This document shows positions 34,848-47,827 of a stretch of 64,000 nt of DNA, piece after piece. The DNA is from Pegoplata infirma (lineage: Eukaryota; Arthropoda; Insecta; Diptera; Anthomyiidae). The notes under the pieces are model-generated. The model was not told the DNA's origin, made no database searches, and worked only from the letters and a program-made list of their open reading frames with translations. The DNA lies in NCBI GenBank assembly GCA_963921195.1, contig OY992537.1, forward strand, positions 34,891,410 to 34,955,409, written 5' to 3'. Numbering within the stretch: the stretch's first letter is position 1; each line of letters begins with the position of its first letter. The position numbers and the translations under genes were made by a program.

Positions 34848-35160
34848 GTGTGAGACTACATGACAGCTTTGGCCTTCTTTAAATCAGAAGCGCAAAAGTT
34901 AGCTGATTTCGCATCCAAAAAGAGAGATTTTGATGGTGGTTGCTGTAATTACCGCACACTGTTTTATAGAAAAGCACGCAGGCGGTTAAATGTGCCGTTA
35001 AATGACAAATGACACACAGAGCGCTAAATATGCATGTATGAGGAGGAGTTGGAAAGTAACGAACACTTTATCTGCCATAGCCCGGCACTTTCTGCTCGGA
35101 GACTTGCTTCACTGGAATCCAGTGAAGATATTGAATCAAAATTATAATAACCTAACCTAT
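34848..35160 (+). pseudogene. Third decayed copy of the RNase H-bearing LINE 3' end
   Basis: The DNA follows 5793-6030 (TTTGGCCTTCTTTAAATCAG, AATTACCGCACACTGTTTTATAG, GAGGAGTTGGAAAG, CTGCCATAGCCCGGCACTTT) and ends in AACCTAACCTA at 35149-35159. It covers only the Cys/His-rich C-terminus and a shortened 3' UTR, with frameshifts. It supports CCTAA repeats as the end of the family. Confidence 0.8.
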
Positions 35161-35468
35161 GATGAAATATGCCAATAAAATGGATGAAAACAGTTTCATC
35201 AACTTTCTAATATAATAATGACACAAGTTCATCATTTTCCTAATTAAAATCAAGAAAAATATTATAAATCAAATCAAAATCTATAAATCGAATCAAAAAA
35301 CTATAAACTTAATCAAAAACTATCAATTTAGATTCATATTATTGATGACACATTGTGTTGGGAAAACATTTTTTTAAACATTTCATCATATTGATGTAAC
35401 TTTACATCAAAAGTAACCGCTAATTCGTTAAGTCGCCACACATAGACTCTGCTGTCTATTAGTAGACC
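35161..35468. other. A+T-rich spacer, nothing recognised
   Basis: A short stretch repeats AATCAAAAACTATAAA-like words (35270-35330). No gene is visible. Confidence 0.4.
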
Positions 35469-35470
35469 TA

Positions 35471-36201
35471 CCCAGCAAAACTTAGATTACCAAATAAGGT
35501 ATAAAATATGGTGTAGGATCTCTTATTTTATACATTGCAGCATTGATGATTTTTACAGGCGATGAGACTCAAAGTAATGCATCCACATTATCACATAGAA
35601 TACCAGTAAGATATAAAATAAGTCATAAATTTACAACGAAGAATACGAGTAAGGTGTAAAATATATGATATTTTATAGGTTACGAGAAATGAAATAATAT
35701 AGCATACCAGAAGATAATATATAAGGTGTTGCGAGTAGTGAAAAAGTAATTTTGTATTAAATTTACTCACGTGATTGTAAGTGAGTGTAAGTAGATAAAA
35801 TATGCTCATGAGTTTGTGTCGTTAGAAATTTCCTGTCTTGAGCCCATCTCTAGTTTTAACTTATGCATTTTTTTTATAAAATAATTATTTTTTATGTTAT
35901 TGTAATGCATTATGCATTCAATTATAAATAATGCATTATTTCAAACTTTCAAATAATACATAATGTAACCAAATATAAGTCATCCATGATTTAATGTTTA
36001 GAAATAATAAATATGAAATACATTTCATCCAATAATCATGCATTACGTAGCAAATTATTAGTAATGTATTATTTTTCACTTGAAAATAATACTTTGTGGA
36101 ACAAATGTTTGGTAAGACATCCTAAAATAATGCTACAAATAAGGAAACATTACATGGTAATGTGTTATATAATCACTACCCATTACCAAAGTTTTGCTGG
36201 G
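35471..36201. mobile_element. 731-bp MITE with CCCAGCAAAAC ends and TA target duplication
   Basis: The left end CCCAGCAAAACTT and the right end AAGTTTTGCTGGG are perfect inverted repeats (13 bp). They are flanked by TA on both sides (35469-35470 and 36202-36203), as in Tc1/mariner-like MITEs, although a 2-bp site is weak evidence. The interior has repeated AATAATGCATTA / ATAAGGTATAAAATAT words and no coding capacity. Confidence 0.7.
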
Positions 36202-36203
36202 TA

Positions 36204-36456
36204 CCCATGTATAGGGTTAATAATTTTACATTATTTTTTTTTATTTTTTCATTACCAGGGCAAGGAAGTTTATGCAATAAAAATCGCGTTTTTAGCGCTA
36301 AAAATATGTATCAAAAATTAAAAAATATGCATTAAAAATTAATAAAATATGCATTTAAAATTGATTTATTTTAATATTTGTTCATAAAAAATTGTAAAAC
36401 ATAAAGTTCAGTCCCATTGTGAAAAATATTTATATGTACGTGTAAGTTCCAGTGAA
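36204..36456. other. Spacer rich in AAAAATATGCATTAAAAATT
   Basis: About three copies of the word at 36300-36365; related ATGCAAAAATATGC words recur at 37250-37330. No gene is visible. Confidence 0.4.
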
Positions 36457-36905
36457 GCAAATTTAGCTTTTTCTCGAATTTCAAAAACGTCGGGGAAAGT
36501 TGCCTTTGAGGGTTGATATTAACACACAAAAATATTGGACCTGTAGGACAATGGCTTTGGGTTCCTTTTTTGACTTGAAAATTGGAAGCTTCCGAACAAA
36601 GTGAAAAAAAAAATTTTGAATTTTTTTTTTTGCTTAAAATATTAGTCTATATTCGGACATTACTGAGAAAGTAGTTTTGTGGCAAATTTTTTTTGTGATA
36701 AATAAATTTTGTCTGTAAAAAATTTTTTTCTTCGAAAAATATTTTTTTTTAATTAATTTCAAAATTCATTAAAGGCCAAATTAAATAATACGAAAAAAAT
36801 TTTTTTTTTGTCCTACAGGTCCAATATTTTTGTGTTAATATCGTCCTTTAAAGGCAACCTTCCCGACCTCGACGTTTTCGAAATTCGAAAAAAGCTAAAT
36901 TTGTT
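36457..36905. repeat. Inverted repeat of about 450 bp
   Basis: The arm at 36462-36553 (AAATTTAGCTTTTTCTCGAA, CAAAAATATTGGACCTGTAG) is mirrored at 36813-36903 (CTACAGGTCCAATATTTTTG, TTCGAAAAAAGCTAAATTTG). The centre is about 36555-36810. It is likely a MITE or foldback remnant. No target duplication was identified. Confidence 0.65.
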
Positions 36906-37698
36906 CAGCCCTAGTGTAAATATTTACAAATAGCGAGTCCCGAATTCGGATTTTTCTAGTTTGAAAATGCTTGTTCCCAAAAAATCTGTATTATCTCATT
37001 GTCAGTGCAGTTTTTAAGATGCAACCCTTGACCAAAATTACTCTATGAAAATTGTATTAATATTTTTCCAGGATTGTACACTGCGCAACTTTTTGCTTAA
37101 TTTTTTTGACAAAAAAAAATATTTTTTTTTTATTTATTTTTTATTAAAATTCACTGACAAGGGAAGTATTTTTATGAACAAAATGTCACAATATTCACAA
37201 AAATAGCAAAAATAACAAAAAAATTAAATTTTTTTAAAAAATATTAAAAAATATGCATGAAAATGTGTAGTTTAAGCAAAATATGCAAAAACATGCATTT
37301 TCATCAAAATATGCAAAAATATGCACTAACAAATCAATGCCATTTTTAAGGAAATTCGATGATTCGCAAAGATAAATACTTTAAGTTGTTCTCAGGCTAA
37401 CGACAACAAACATGTATTTACATGAACCCCCTTGCCCTGTTCATTACTTTGTCTTATTTTATTATTTTTTTTCAAACATGCAATCGAGTACTTAATGATG
37501 AAAATGTTATAACAGCAAAAATACATTGAAATGAACTGTTTACCTAGTTACTAATCATCAGTTTTTTTATCGTCATCGTTATATTCGTTGTTGTAATTTT
37601 TACACTCTCATATTTCAGTTTAGGGTCTTAAATTATTTAAAATAATGGGAAATATTGAGTGACATAAAGGTTTTTATGAAATGTGTTTAAATATAACA
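36906..37698. other. A+T-rich spacer, no supported gene
   Basis: It contains ATGCAAAAATATGCA-type repeats (37250-37330) and a lone element-end-like sequence, TGACAAGGGAAGTATTTT (37154), shared with 8976 and the element at 9261. Confidence 0.4.
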
Positions 37699-37707
37699 AG
37701 GTTATTT

Positions 37708-40700
37708 AAGGGTGTGAAGATAGATTTGCAAGTTAGATTCGGGTTGTGAAATTTGCTAAATCTGTTATACCCGCTAAAAGTTAGATTTGAAAGTTAGATT
37801 TGGATTGTTATATCTGCTATACATAGCTTAAATAAAAAATATTTAAAAAATTAAAATAATTATTAAATAATAATGAATTAAAAATATTACTAAAAAATCA
37901 AAAAAAAAAAAAATCAAACACATTCGTACGTTTTTTGTATCTTGGGTCAAATTGAACATTTTGGACAGACCTGAATGAGGTTTGTCAATTTTGGTTGATA
38001 GTCCTGGACTAGTTGAGCAACCTAGCATGCCGGTTATACCCAATTGTTTCTCAGGAAAAAAGATATAATTTTTTAAAAAAATATATTTTCCATATGGGAC
38101 ATATTCTGGCATTTTTTGTATCTTGGGCCAAAGTGGACATTTTGGACAGACCTGAATGGGGTTTGTTAATTTTGGGTGATAGTCCTGGACTGGTAGAGTA
38201 ACCTGGCATACCGGGTATATCCAATTGTTTCTCAGGAAAAATGATATGATTTTTTAAAAAAATATATTTTCCATATGGGATATATTCTGGCATTTTTTGT
38301 ATCTTGGGCCAAAGTGGACATTTTGGACAGACCTGAATGGGGTTTGTTAATTTTGAGTGATAGTCCTGGACTAGTAGAGCAACTTGGCATGCCGGTTATA
38401 CCCAATTGTTTCTCAGGAAAAAAGATATGATTTTTTAAAAAAATATATTTTCTATATGGGTCATATTCTGGCATTTTTTGTATCTTGGGCCAAAGTGGTC
38501 ATTTTGGACAGACCTGAATGGGGTTTGTTAATTTTGGGTTATAGTCTTGGACTAGTAGAATAACCTGGTATGCCGGTTATACCCAATTGTCAGGAAATCA
38601 ATATATATATATATCTCAGGAAAAAAGATATGATTTTTTAAAAAAATATATTTTCTATATGGGTCATATTCTGGCATTTTTTGTATCTTGGGCCAAAGTG
38701 GACATTTTGGACAGACCTGAATGGGGTTTGTTAATTTTTGGTGATAGTCCTGGACTAGTATACCCAATTGTTTCTCAGGAAAAAAGATATGATTTTTTAA
38801 AAAAATATATTTTCCATATGGGACATATTCTGGCATTTTTTGTATCTTGGGCCAAAGTGGACATTTTGGACAGACCTGAATGGGGTTTGTTAATTTTGGG
38901 TTATAGTCTTGGACTAGTAGAATAACCTGGTATGCCGGTTATACCCAATTGTTTCTCAGGAAAAAAGATATGATTTTTTAAAAAAATATATTTTCTATAT
39001 GGGTCATATTCTGGCATTTTTTGTATCTTGGGCCAAAGTGGACATTTTGGACAGACCTGAATGGGGTTTGTTAATTTTGGGTGATAGTCCTGGACTGGTA
39101 GAGTAACCTGGCATACCGGGTATATCCAATTGTTTCTCAGGAAAAAAGATATGATTTTTTAAAAAATTATATTTTCCATATGGGATATATTCTGGCATTT
39201 TTTGTATCTTGGGCCAAAGTGGACATTTTGGACAGACCTGAATGGGGTTTGTTAATTTTGAGTGATAGTCCTAGACTAGTAGAGCAACTTGGCATACCGG
39301 TTATACCCAATTGTTTCTCAGGAAAAAAGATATGATTTTTTAAAAAAATATATTTTCCATATGGGACATAATATTCTGGGATTTTTTGTATCTTGGGCCA
39401 AAGTGGACATTTTGGACAGACCTGAATGGGGTTTGTTAATTTTGGGTGATAGTCCTGGACTGGTAGAGTAACCTGGCATACCGGTTATACCCAATTGTTT
39501 CTCAGGAAAAAAGATATGATTTTTTAAAAAAATATATTTTCCATATGGGACATATTCTGGCATTTTTTGTATCTTGGGCCAAAGGGGACATTTTGGACAG
39601 ACCTGAATGGGGTTTGTTAATTTTGGGTGATAGTCCTGGACTGGTAGAGTAACCTGGCATACCGGGTATATCCAATTGTTTCTCAGGAAAAAAGATATGA
39701 TTTTTTAAAAAAATATATTTTCCATATGGGAACTATGGAGGACTATCACCCAAAATTAACAAACCCCATTCAGGTCTGTCCAAAATGTCCACTTTGGCCG
39801 AAGATACAAAAAATGCCAGAATATGTCCCATATGGAAAATATATTTTTTTAAAAAATCATATCTTTTTTCCTGAGAAACAATTGGGTATAACCGGTATGC
39901 CAGGTTACTCTACCAGTCCAGGACTATCACCCAAAATTAACAAACCCCATTCAGGTCTGTCCAAAATGTCCACTTTGGCCCAAGATACAAAAAATGCCAG
40001 AATATGACCCATATAGAAAATATATTTTTTTAAAAAATCATATCTTTTTTCCTGAGAAACAATTGGGTATAACCGGCATACCAGGTTATTCTACTAGTCC
40101 AAGACTATAACCCAAAATTAACAAACCCCATTCAGGTCTGTCCAAAATGACCACTTTGGCCCAAGATACAAAAAATGCCAGAATATGACCCATATAGAAA
40201 ATATATTTTTTTAAAAAATCATATCTTTTTTCCTGAGAAACAATTGGGTATAACCGGCATGCCAAGTTGCTCTACTAGTCCAGGACTATCACTCAAAATT
40301 AACAAACCCCATTCAGGTCTGTCCAAAATGTCCACTTTGGCCCAAGATACAAAAAATGCCAGAATATATCCCATATGGAAAATATATTTTTTAAAAAATC
40401 ATATCTTTTTTCCTGAGAAACAATTGGATATACCCGGAATGCCAGGTTACTCTACCAGTCCAGGACTATCACCCAAAATTAACAAACCCCATTCAGGTCT
40501 GTCCAAAATGTCCACTTTGGCCCAAGATACAAAAAATGCCAGAATATGTCCCATATGGAAAATATATTTTTTTAAAAAATCATATCTTTTTTCCTGAGAA
40601 ACAATTGGGTATAACCGGTATGCCAGGTTACTCTACCAGTCCAGGACTATCACCCAAAATTAACAAACCCCATTCAGGTCTGTCCAAAATGTCCACTTTG

Positions 40701-42590
40701 GCCCAAGATACAAAAAATGCCAGAATATGTCCCATATGGAAAATATATTTTTTTAAAAAATCATATCTTTTTTCCTGAGAAACAATTGGGTATAACCGGC
40801 ATACCAGGTTACTCTACCAGTCCAGGACTATCACCCAAAATTAACAAACCCCATTCAGGTCTGTCCAAAATGTCCACTTTGGCCCAAGATACAAAAAATG
40901 CCAGAATATGTCCCATATGGAAAATATATTTTTTTAAAAAATCATATCTTTTTTCCTGAGAAACAATTGGGTATAACCGGCATTCCATTTTACTCTATCA
41001 GTCCAGGACTATCACCCAAAATTAACAAACCCCATTCAGGTCTGTCCAAAATGTCCACTTTGGCCCAAGATACAAAAAATGCCAGAATATGTCCCATATG
41101 GAAAATATATTTTTTTAAAAAATCATATCTTTTTTCCTGAGAAACAATTGGGTATAACCGGCATGCCAGGTTACTCTACCAGTCCAGGACTATCACCCAA
41201 AATTAACAAACCCCATTCAGGTCTGTCCAAAATGTCCACTTTGGCCCAAGATACAAAAAATGCCAGAATATGACCCATATAGAAAATATATTTTTTTAAA
41301 AAATCATATCTTTTTTCCTGAGAAACAATTGGGTATAACCGGCATACCAGGTTATTCTACTAGTCCAAGACTATAACCCAAAATTAACAAACCCCATTCA
41401 GGTCTGTCCAAAATGTCCACTTTGGCCCAAGATACAAAAAATGCCAGAATATGTCCCATATGGAAAATATATTTTTTTAAAAAATCATATATTTTTTCCT
41501 GAGAAACAATTGGGTATAACCGGCATGCCAGGTTACTCTACCAGTCCAGGACTATCACCCAAAATTAACACACCCCATTCAGGTCTGTCCAAAATGTCCA
41601 CTTTGGCCCAAGATACAAAAAATGCCAGAATATGACCCATATAGAAAATATATTTTTTTAAAAAATCATATCTTTTTTCCTGAGATATATATATATATTG
41701 ATTTCCTGACAATTGGGTATAACCGGCATACCAGGTTATTCTACTAGTCCAAGACTATAACCCAAAATTAACAAACCCCATTCAGGTCTGTCCAAAATGA
41801 CCACTTTGGCCCAAGATACAAAAAATGCCAGAATATGACCCATATAGAAAATATATTTTTTTAAAAAATCATATCTTTTTTCCTGAGAAACAATTGGGTA
41901 TAACCGGCATGCCAAGTTGCTCTACTAGTCCAGGACTATCACTCAAAATTAACAAACCCCATTCAGGTCTGTCCAAAATGTCCACTTTGGCCCAAGATAC
42001 AAAAAATGCCAGAATATATCCCATATGGAAAATATATTTTTTTAAAAAATCATATCATTTTTCCTGAGAAACAATTGGATATACCCGGTATGCCAGGTTA
42101 CTCTACCAGTCCAGGACTATCACCCAAAATTAACAAACCCCATTCAGGTCTGTCCAAAATGTCCACTTTGGCCCAAGATACAAAAAATGCCAGAATATGT
42201 CCCATATGGAAAATATATTTTTTTAAAAAATTATATCTTTTTTCCTGAGAAACAATTGGGTATAACCGGCATGCTAGGTTGCTCAACTAGTCCAGGACTA
42301 TCAACCAAAATTGACAAACCCCATTCAGGTCTGTCCAAAATGTTCAATTTGACCCAAGATACAAAAAACGTACGAATGTGTTTGATTTTTTTTTTTTTGA
42401 TTTTTTAGTAATATTTTTAATTCATTATTATTTAATAATTATTTTAATTTTTTAAATATTTTTTATTTAAGCTATGTATAGCAGATATAACAATCCAAAT
42501 CTAACTTTCAAATCTAACTTTTAGCGGGTATAACAGATTTAGCAAATTTCACAACCCGAATCTAACTTGCAAATCTATCTTCACACCCTT
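37708..42590. mobile_element. 4.9-kb Foldback-like element built from opposed 181-bp tandem repeats
   Basis: The ends AAGGGTGTGAAGATAGATTT and AAATCTATCTTCACACCCTT are inverted repeats that continue for about 230 bp. They are flanked by 9-bp direct repeats AGGTTATTT (37699-37707 and 42591-42599). Inside, 181-bp units run in one orientation to about 39732 (about 11 copies, one shortened near 38755) and in the other from about 39738 (about 14 copies), with no loop. One unit per arm carries an extra piece with TATATATATAT (38592-38614 and 41684-41708). Long tandem-repeat inverted arms and a 9-bp duplication match the description of Drosophila FB elements. The repeated 64-80-codon frames (MPEYVPYGKYIF...) are satellite shadows. 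Confidence 0.9.
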
Positions 42591-42599
42591 AGGTTATTT

Positions 42600-45139
42600 A
42601 TATTCTTATATTTCTAAAACTGAAAGGCCATAAAGTGGAGACATCAGAAAAACAAAAGCAGGGTGTTCTCAACTTTTTTATGAGTAGTTCGAATGGTCGC
42701 TCAAGGGTACAAAATAATTAGAAACTCTGAAAAAGTTCCTAACGCAAGCTAGCTAATATTTACCAAGATTATTGTTGAAAGTACAGTTTTACCTAAGTTT
42801 CTTTGTAAAACGCCTTTGATTAATTATCTAGTTTTTATAATCCTTATTTTGGGAGATTTAAAAACTACCAAATTATACTTTTTTATAGTCTTAGAATCAA
42901 CATTTTTTAAAAAGTACTTTTGTCAGAATAATTTTTTCCCTGGATTATTTCAGGAGATAGAAAAAGTACCAAAGTACAATATTTTATCCCCTTTTGAACT
43001 CTTAGAATAGGAATTTTCAATAAGTACCTTTTTTTGGAATATTTTGAAATCGGATGAATAGCTTAGGAGATTTTTAAATTTATATTTGTTTTTGGGCAAA
43101 ATTGTGAGTAGAAATGGGAGGGGGATGGGGATGGTCATTCTTAGCAAATTTGTGAAAACGATTTAAAAATCGGATGATCAGTTTCGGCGATTTATGTAAA
43201 AATAGCGTTTTTTAGCGATTTTCTAAAAATCTTTGTGCCGATCAGTGTTTTTTTAACTACTACAATTTGTTAGCTAATTTCTTTATAAGCCACCCCTTCT
43301 AATAAAACATAAATTCTTCATTAATCTTTTAATTCACTTTTATATAACTAATAATTATTTTCTATATCTTTAAGGCAAAACGTGACTGATTCATTATAAA
43401 ATTAATCTAACTATGATTTGGTAATAACAATTGATTGAAATTTTGTTGCTGTAGCGACAATAACTCATTTTAATATTAAAGACAATAATTCATTTTTGAT
43501 GTCTTTGATATTGTTTAAATGTATTTAGATATAAACAGAGTGGTATAACGTTTGTGAAAATAAATTTCACTTTTAATGAATTTTTTCGTTTCTTCAAAAT
43601 TTACACCGCAAACTTTGAGAATGTGCTGAATCGGATTTTTTTTTTATTTTTGAAAATTAAAATCGGTCAAACGGGTTTTGAGATATCGCTAGTTAAAATT
43701 TATAGAAAAATGGCGGGTTATCCCACGTTCAAGAATTTTTTTTAAAACGAAACTTCTTTTCCTTGTCCCTTTTAGAGAGCGTGAGGTTTTCATTAAAAAT
43801 TAATTCGAGCCTTATTCCATCATTTAAGCCCATGGCGCCTTTCGATAAAAGTTTTGGTTTTTTAGAAAACTTTCACCAAAAACTCTTAACTTTGATCGAA
43901 GGTCGCCAAGGGTTAAAATGGTCTGATTTGGCTCAATTTAAGTTTTAATTAAAGTCTGTCTCAATCTCACAAAAAAGTAAATGGAAACAAATATTGAGTT
44001 TTATTTTTATTAATTTCTTGAAAGTAGGAAAAATGTTTTGGAAATGTTTTTGACAAATTTCAATTGGCGATAACTCGAAAACCGCATCACCGACTTCAGA
44101 AAAAAATCGGTCCATGTTTAGACCTAGCTCCCATATAAACGTCCTCTTTGAATTTGGCTCTAATAACCGTTTTTTAATAGGTATCCTTAAATTTGGAAGG
44201 TAAACGTATTTGGTATTCACAAATCCTCATTTCAGATTTGAAGGGAATTGGACCAGTTCTACTTGTAGTCCCCATACAAACCACCCTCCCGATATTAACA
44301 TAAATCTCTTAAAATTCATGAAAAAATTTAATATTTCACAAAAATTTTGTTTGTATGTGTTTAACGTGTACTGTTACAGTCTTATCAAATCTGATTATAA
44401 TTTGCCCATTTTTGGACTTTGTTCCTTACAAAAATTTTGCCCGATATTCAGATAAATCGGTCAATTGGCAACAAAAAGAAGCCTATTTGACTCATATTTA
44501 GTTTTTGGGTGTTTGCTAAAGTAATTAAAGATCCAACAAAACATATATCCAATCGGTTCATGTTTGGACTTGGGATACATTTCCGGGAAACACTTGTGTA
44601 GGGTATTATATGGTCGGTCTTGATCGACTATAATTTTCTTTTGTTTTTTTTTATTTTTTTTAATTTTTTTTTTAAAAATTTTCAAAAATCCAAAACTTTG
44701 TTCGCCGGGCGCCATGTGTTAATTTAATCCGATTTGCCTCAAATTTGTATCAAACAAGTTTTGGGCCTAGGATAATAAAAAATTTATGCGAAGATCAAAA
44801 TCGGAAAAATGATTTTTGCCAGTCTAGTGTATATTGCCGTCCTAAGAAAGAAAGTCACAAATGCCAAAATGCCAAAATTGAAGTAAGGGCAGATTCGGAA
44901 CCGTAAATGAGTTTTTGATTTTTGTGTTAAGCTTAGAATACCCTGAAATACTGAAATACTGAAAAATCTCTGACCATACAAAAAACCTCATGACACCTCC
45001 TGACTTTTTCAAGTATTTTGTCAAAATTCCTCGCCGACAAGTATGCAGGTAGTCAATAGTGCTGACTACATTATGACATGTACATAGTACGTCTGAGATC
45101 GTTAAAAAATTAAAAATTTATTAATCACGTCTTTTACTA
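42600..45139. other. Repeat-like A+T-rich DNA with no recognised gene
   Basis: Several open frames of 60-94 codons on both strands match nothing I know. Phrases such as AAATCGGATGA (43047 and 43169) and GGACCAGTTCTACTTGTA (44252) are of the kind dispersed in fly repeats; the latter recurs inverted at 60080-60096 as ACAAGTAGAACTGGTCC. The stretch is probably old transposon sequence. Confidence 0.45.
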
Positions 45140-45852
45140 CTTACTACTTACTATTTTTATACCCTCCAACCACAGTATGGGGGTATACTCACTTTGTCAT
45201 TCCGTGTGTAACACATCGAAATATCGGTCGGGGACCCCACAAAGTATATATAATATTGATCCATAATAGAATCCAAGACATTCTAGCGATGTCCGTCCGT
45301 CCGTCCGTCCGTCCGTCTGTAGAAATAACGATGCAGTCCAAACCAAAAGAGCTAGACCCCTGAAATTGGGCAAGAATATTTCTTATGTTACTGGTAAGGT
45401 TAAGTTCGAAGATGGGCAAAATCGGACCAGGGGGAAAAAAGTTCCCCCTTGAAGAACTGAAACGACCCCTAAAAAATACGATATTTTTACGAGTTTTTTT
45501 TAATTTTTGCTCAACAAATGTAACATTTGTATGCCATATTATGTTCATAGACCTGCGCTTGGACCAACGGGGTTAGAAAATTTGATTTTTTTCAGGCCGC
45601 CCCCCTTTGGGGGCGTGGTTATAGAAATTTATTAAAAATAACGATAAAAATGTATTATTTAAGCGTAAATATCATAAAAAAATAATTTGTAAACATATAT
45701 AGCGGGGGTACAGGTGTCCCCCACAAACTCCGACGACCCCCCTCCCCCCACCAAAAATAGACGCCCCTGCGATTTTTTTTTTTTTTTAATTTTAAACGTG
45801 TTGGAGGGTATAAAAGATTCGGCACAGCCGAATTTAACACTCTCACTTGTTA
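45140..45852 (+). mobile_element. Dispersed element with TACCCTCC start, GTCC microsatellite and hairpin end
   Basis: It begins near TTTTTATACCCTCCAACCAC (45153) and runs through ACTTTGTCATTCCGT, GAAATATCGGTCGGGGACCC and GTCC repeats (45292-45318). It ends with TTGGAGGGTATAAAAGATTC, the hairpin TTCGGCACAGCCGAA and TTACTTGTTAT-like CACTTGTTAT at 45844-45853. It provides the unoccupied version of the hAT target at 26538 (AGACCCCTGAA at 45352). A C-rich stretch at 45720-45760 is unusual for the window. No coding capacity is seen. Confidence 0.65.
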
Positions 45853-45889
45853 TCTGTCCATTTCTTAAATTTAATTTTTTAAAACTTAC

Positions 45890-45968
45890 TGTTTTGATCT
45901 GCCTCACTTGGTCCGCGAACTCAGAACCTTCTGTTTACTGGTCTAGCACCTTACCCCTTTAGCCAAAC
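45890..45968 (-). repeat. Weak tRNA-like sequence, minus strand
   Basis: On the minus strand, TTTGGCTAAAGGGGTAAGGTG resembles a D arm/A box and GAGTTCGCGGACC, about 35 bp on, resembles a B box. The stems are poor, so it would be a SINE head or tRNA relic at best. Confidence 0.25.
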
Positions 45969-46344
45969 TTTGATAATAAATGTGTTTATTTAAAAACAAA
46001 TTTAAATTAATTTATTTTTTGAATTGTCCTGTTATATATTTTTCGTCACCTGAATTTAAAAATGCTACAATATGAATTTTTCTTCCTCAAATATAACAAT
46101 TTTTAAATATTAATTGGAATTTGGTTTCATCCTATTTAACAAGATTTTGTTAGAGTTATTTAAGCGTATCTTAGTTGTTTTTAATATTAAGTATTTATAC
46201 AAAACAAAAAAAAAATATTTACAAAAAATATATTGCAGGAGCCCTTTACAATTAAGGTGACGATATATTCAATTTATTTTGTTTTTGACAAATTTGATTT
46301 TTTTTTATTATGATTTCAAAATATATTTTATTAGAAACAATTTT

Positions 46345-46432
46345 AAGTTGTGGTTGGCCTAGTTGTCTAGCAGGTTCGACAGCTTACGTGTTGTAGATTT
46401 TTGGCCTCGGTTCAATCCCCGGCCGCGGATTT
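46345..46432 (+). repeat. tRNA-like sequence, probable SINE head
   Basis: TGGCCTAGTTGTCTAGCAGG (46354) resembles a D arm/A box, and CGGTTCAATCCCCGG at 46410-46424 contains a B-box (GGTTCAATCCC) with GGCC/GGCC pairing around it. The spacing of about 55 bp is longer than in a normal tRNA, and no anticodon stem forms. Confidence 0.4.
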
Positions 46433-47187
46433 TTTTTAATATTTTTTTTATTGTTTTAAGACCAATTCAATTTTATTTTTTTAATTACTAAAGAAAATTT
46501 AATTTAATTACAAAGAAAATTAAATGAGTTTTAAAGGATTAAACAAAATTACATGGATTTTACATCAGAAAAAATTTTTAGTGATTGGTCGGATTTGCAA
46601 TATAATTGTCAGCATTAAAGACATGATTTTTCTAAATTGATAAGACAACTTATATGACAAGTCAGTACTTTTATAGAACTTGGGGAGCTCCGACAAAAAT
46701 TATGACATGTCCTTAAGTTGTCTTTAGTAAAATGTATTCACTTGCTGACTTCTACCTGATGAATCATTACTGACATTGTCTTAAAGACAAAATTTCTAAT
46801 TGGGGGAGAGCAGTATGTCAGCGGTGATTTTATGTTGCCAACATTTTATAGATAAATTAAATTCGATTTTTAATACTTTGTCAAGTAAATATTTAAAAAA
46901 TTAAATTAATTGCTGTTAGTGTAACAATAAGTTTATTCTAAATTAGACGTCACAAATTTTGATGGATAAGTCATTATATACGAATTTCCATCATAATACA
47001 TTCATATCGAGCCATTACCGCCAAAATTTATTATATCCAAAATTTTGGATTTTTGTTTTTAATGATAATGCTATGCGAATATATGTATTTAAAAATTTTA
47101 CATTTTTAAAAAGTTCAGTTACGTGACCGCAAAGTGTCACTTGTTTAAACATTTCCTTTACAACTTACCATATTTTGGCGTTCGTGG
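46433..47187. other. A+T-rich spacer up to the 15-kb element
   Basis: No gene or terminal repeats. GAGAGCAGTATGTCAGCGGT at 46806 resembles sequence near 63052-63310 (CCAGCAGTATG, GGTCAGCGG), so an old shared repeat is likely. Confidence 0.4.
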
Positions 47188-47660
47188 CTCTACATTAGAG
47201 GTGTCCTTAAAAACGAAAATCAACTTTTTATACCTGGTAGGGTCCTAAATTGTTCTTTAGTATCTAAAAATGAGTGAGCCAAAATTTGGGGACAATCGGC
47301 TAAAAATAACTCGTGCCGAAAATGGATTGAAGTTTTGGGAGATTCTTAGATGAAAGAAAAACCCTTTTTTTGTAGTTTTCGGAAAAACATTGGTATTTGT
47401 TATTTTTTGTTAATTTTTTTGTGAAACAATATGAAAATGGTATTAAATTACCTATCAAAAAAGACTAATAAAATTAAAATCGGATAAAAAATAAGCATTT
47501 TACGCATACATGCCCCAGACCATTGCACTATAGGAAATTTTACCTTTTTTTTGGCCAAAATTATTTACAGCCAAACGGCTGGACCGATTTCAATGATTTT
47601 TTTTGATTTGACTTTTGGAAGACACTTTAGAGGGAGGGAGTGACTCTTAAAGTTTTTCAT

Positions 47661-47827
47661 ACACTCAAAAAAAAAATTAGTAAAGCTACCTAAAAAATTA
47701 ACTAATAATTAGTTCCAAACAGGGTTCCCGGGTTATAAGTTTCCGCATCTAAGATTTTTTAGATCCTTGATAGATTATATGGTTTTCTAAACTGTTTTTA
47801 CTATTTCTTTTTTTTTTTTTTGAGTGT
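47661..47827. mobile_element. Short MITE with CACTCAAAAAAA ends
   Basis: ACACTCAAAAAAAAAATTAG and the inverted TTTTTTTTTTTTTGAGTGT enclose 167 bp with AGTAAAGCTACC and no coding capacity. It is nested in the element at 47526-48941, hence at least the third layer. Confidence 0.65.

Noticed and set aside
38592..38614. TATATATATAT piece as a separate insertion in the 181-bp array
   Set aside because: The same piece is at the mirrored position 41684-41708, so it is a unit variant that predates or was copied between the arms.
40175..40597. Open frames of 64-140 codons with MPEYVPYGKYIFLKNHIFF-like repeats, as if encoding a repeat protein
   Set aside because: The DNA repeat is 181 bp, not a multiple of 3, so the frame shifts at every unit and each frame closes after about 80 codons. 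They occur in both arms in opposite orientation and are satellite shadows.
45292..45318. Frames reading TDGRTDGRTD as a repeat protein
   Set aside because: They are translations of the GTCC microsatellite in a dispersed element.
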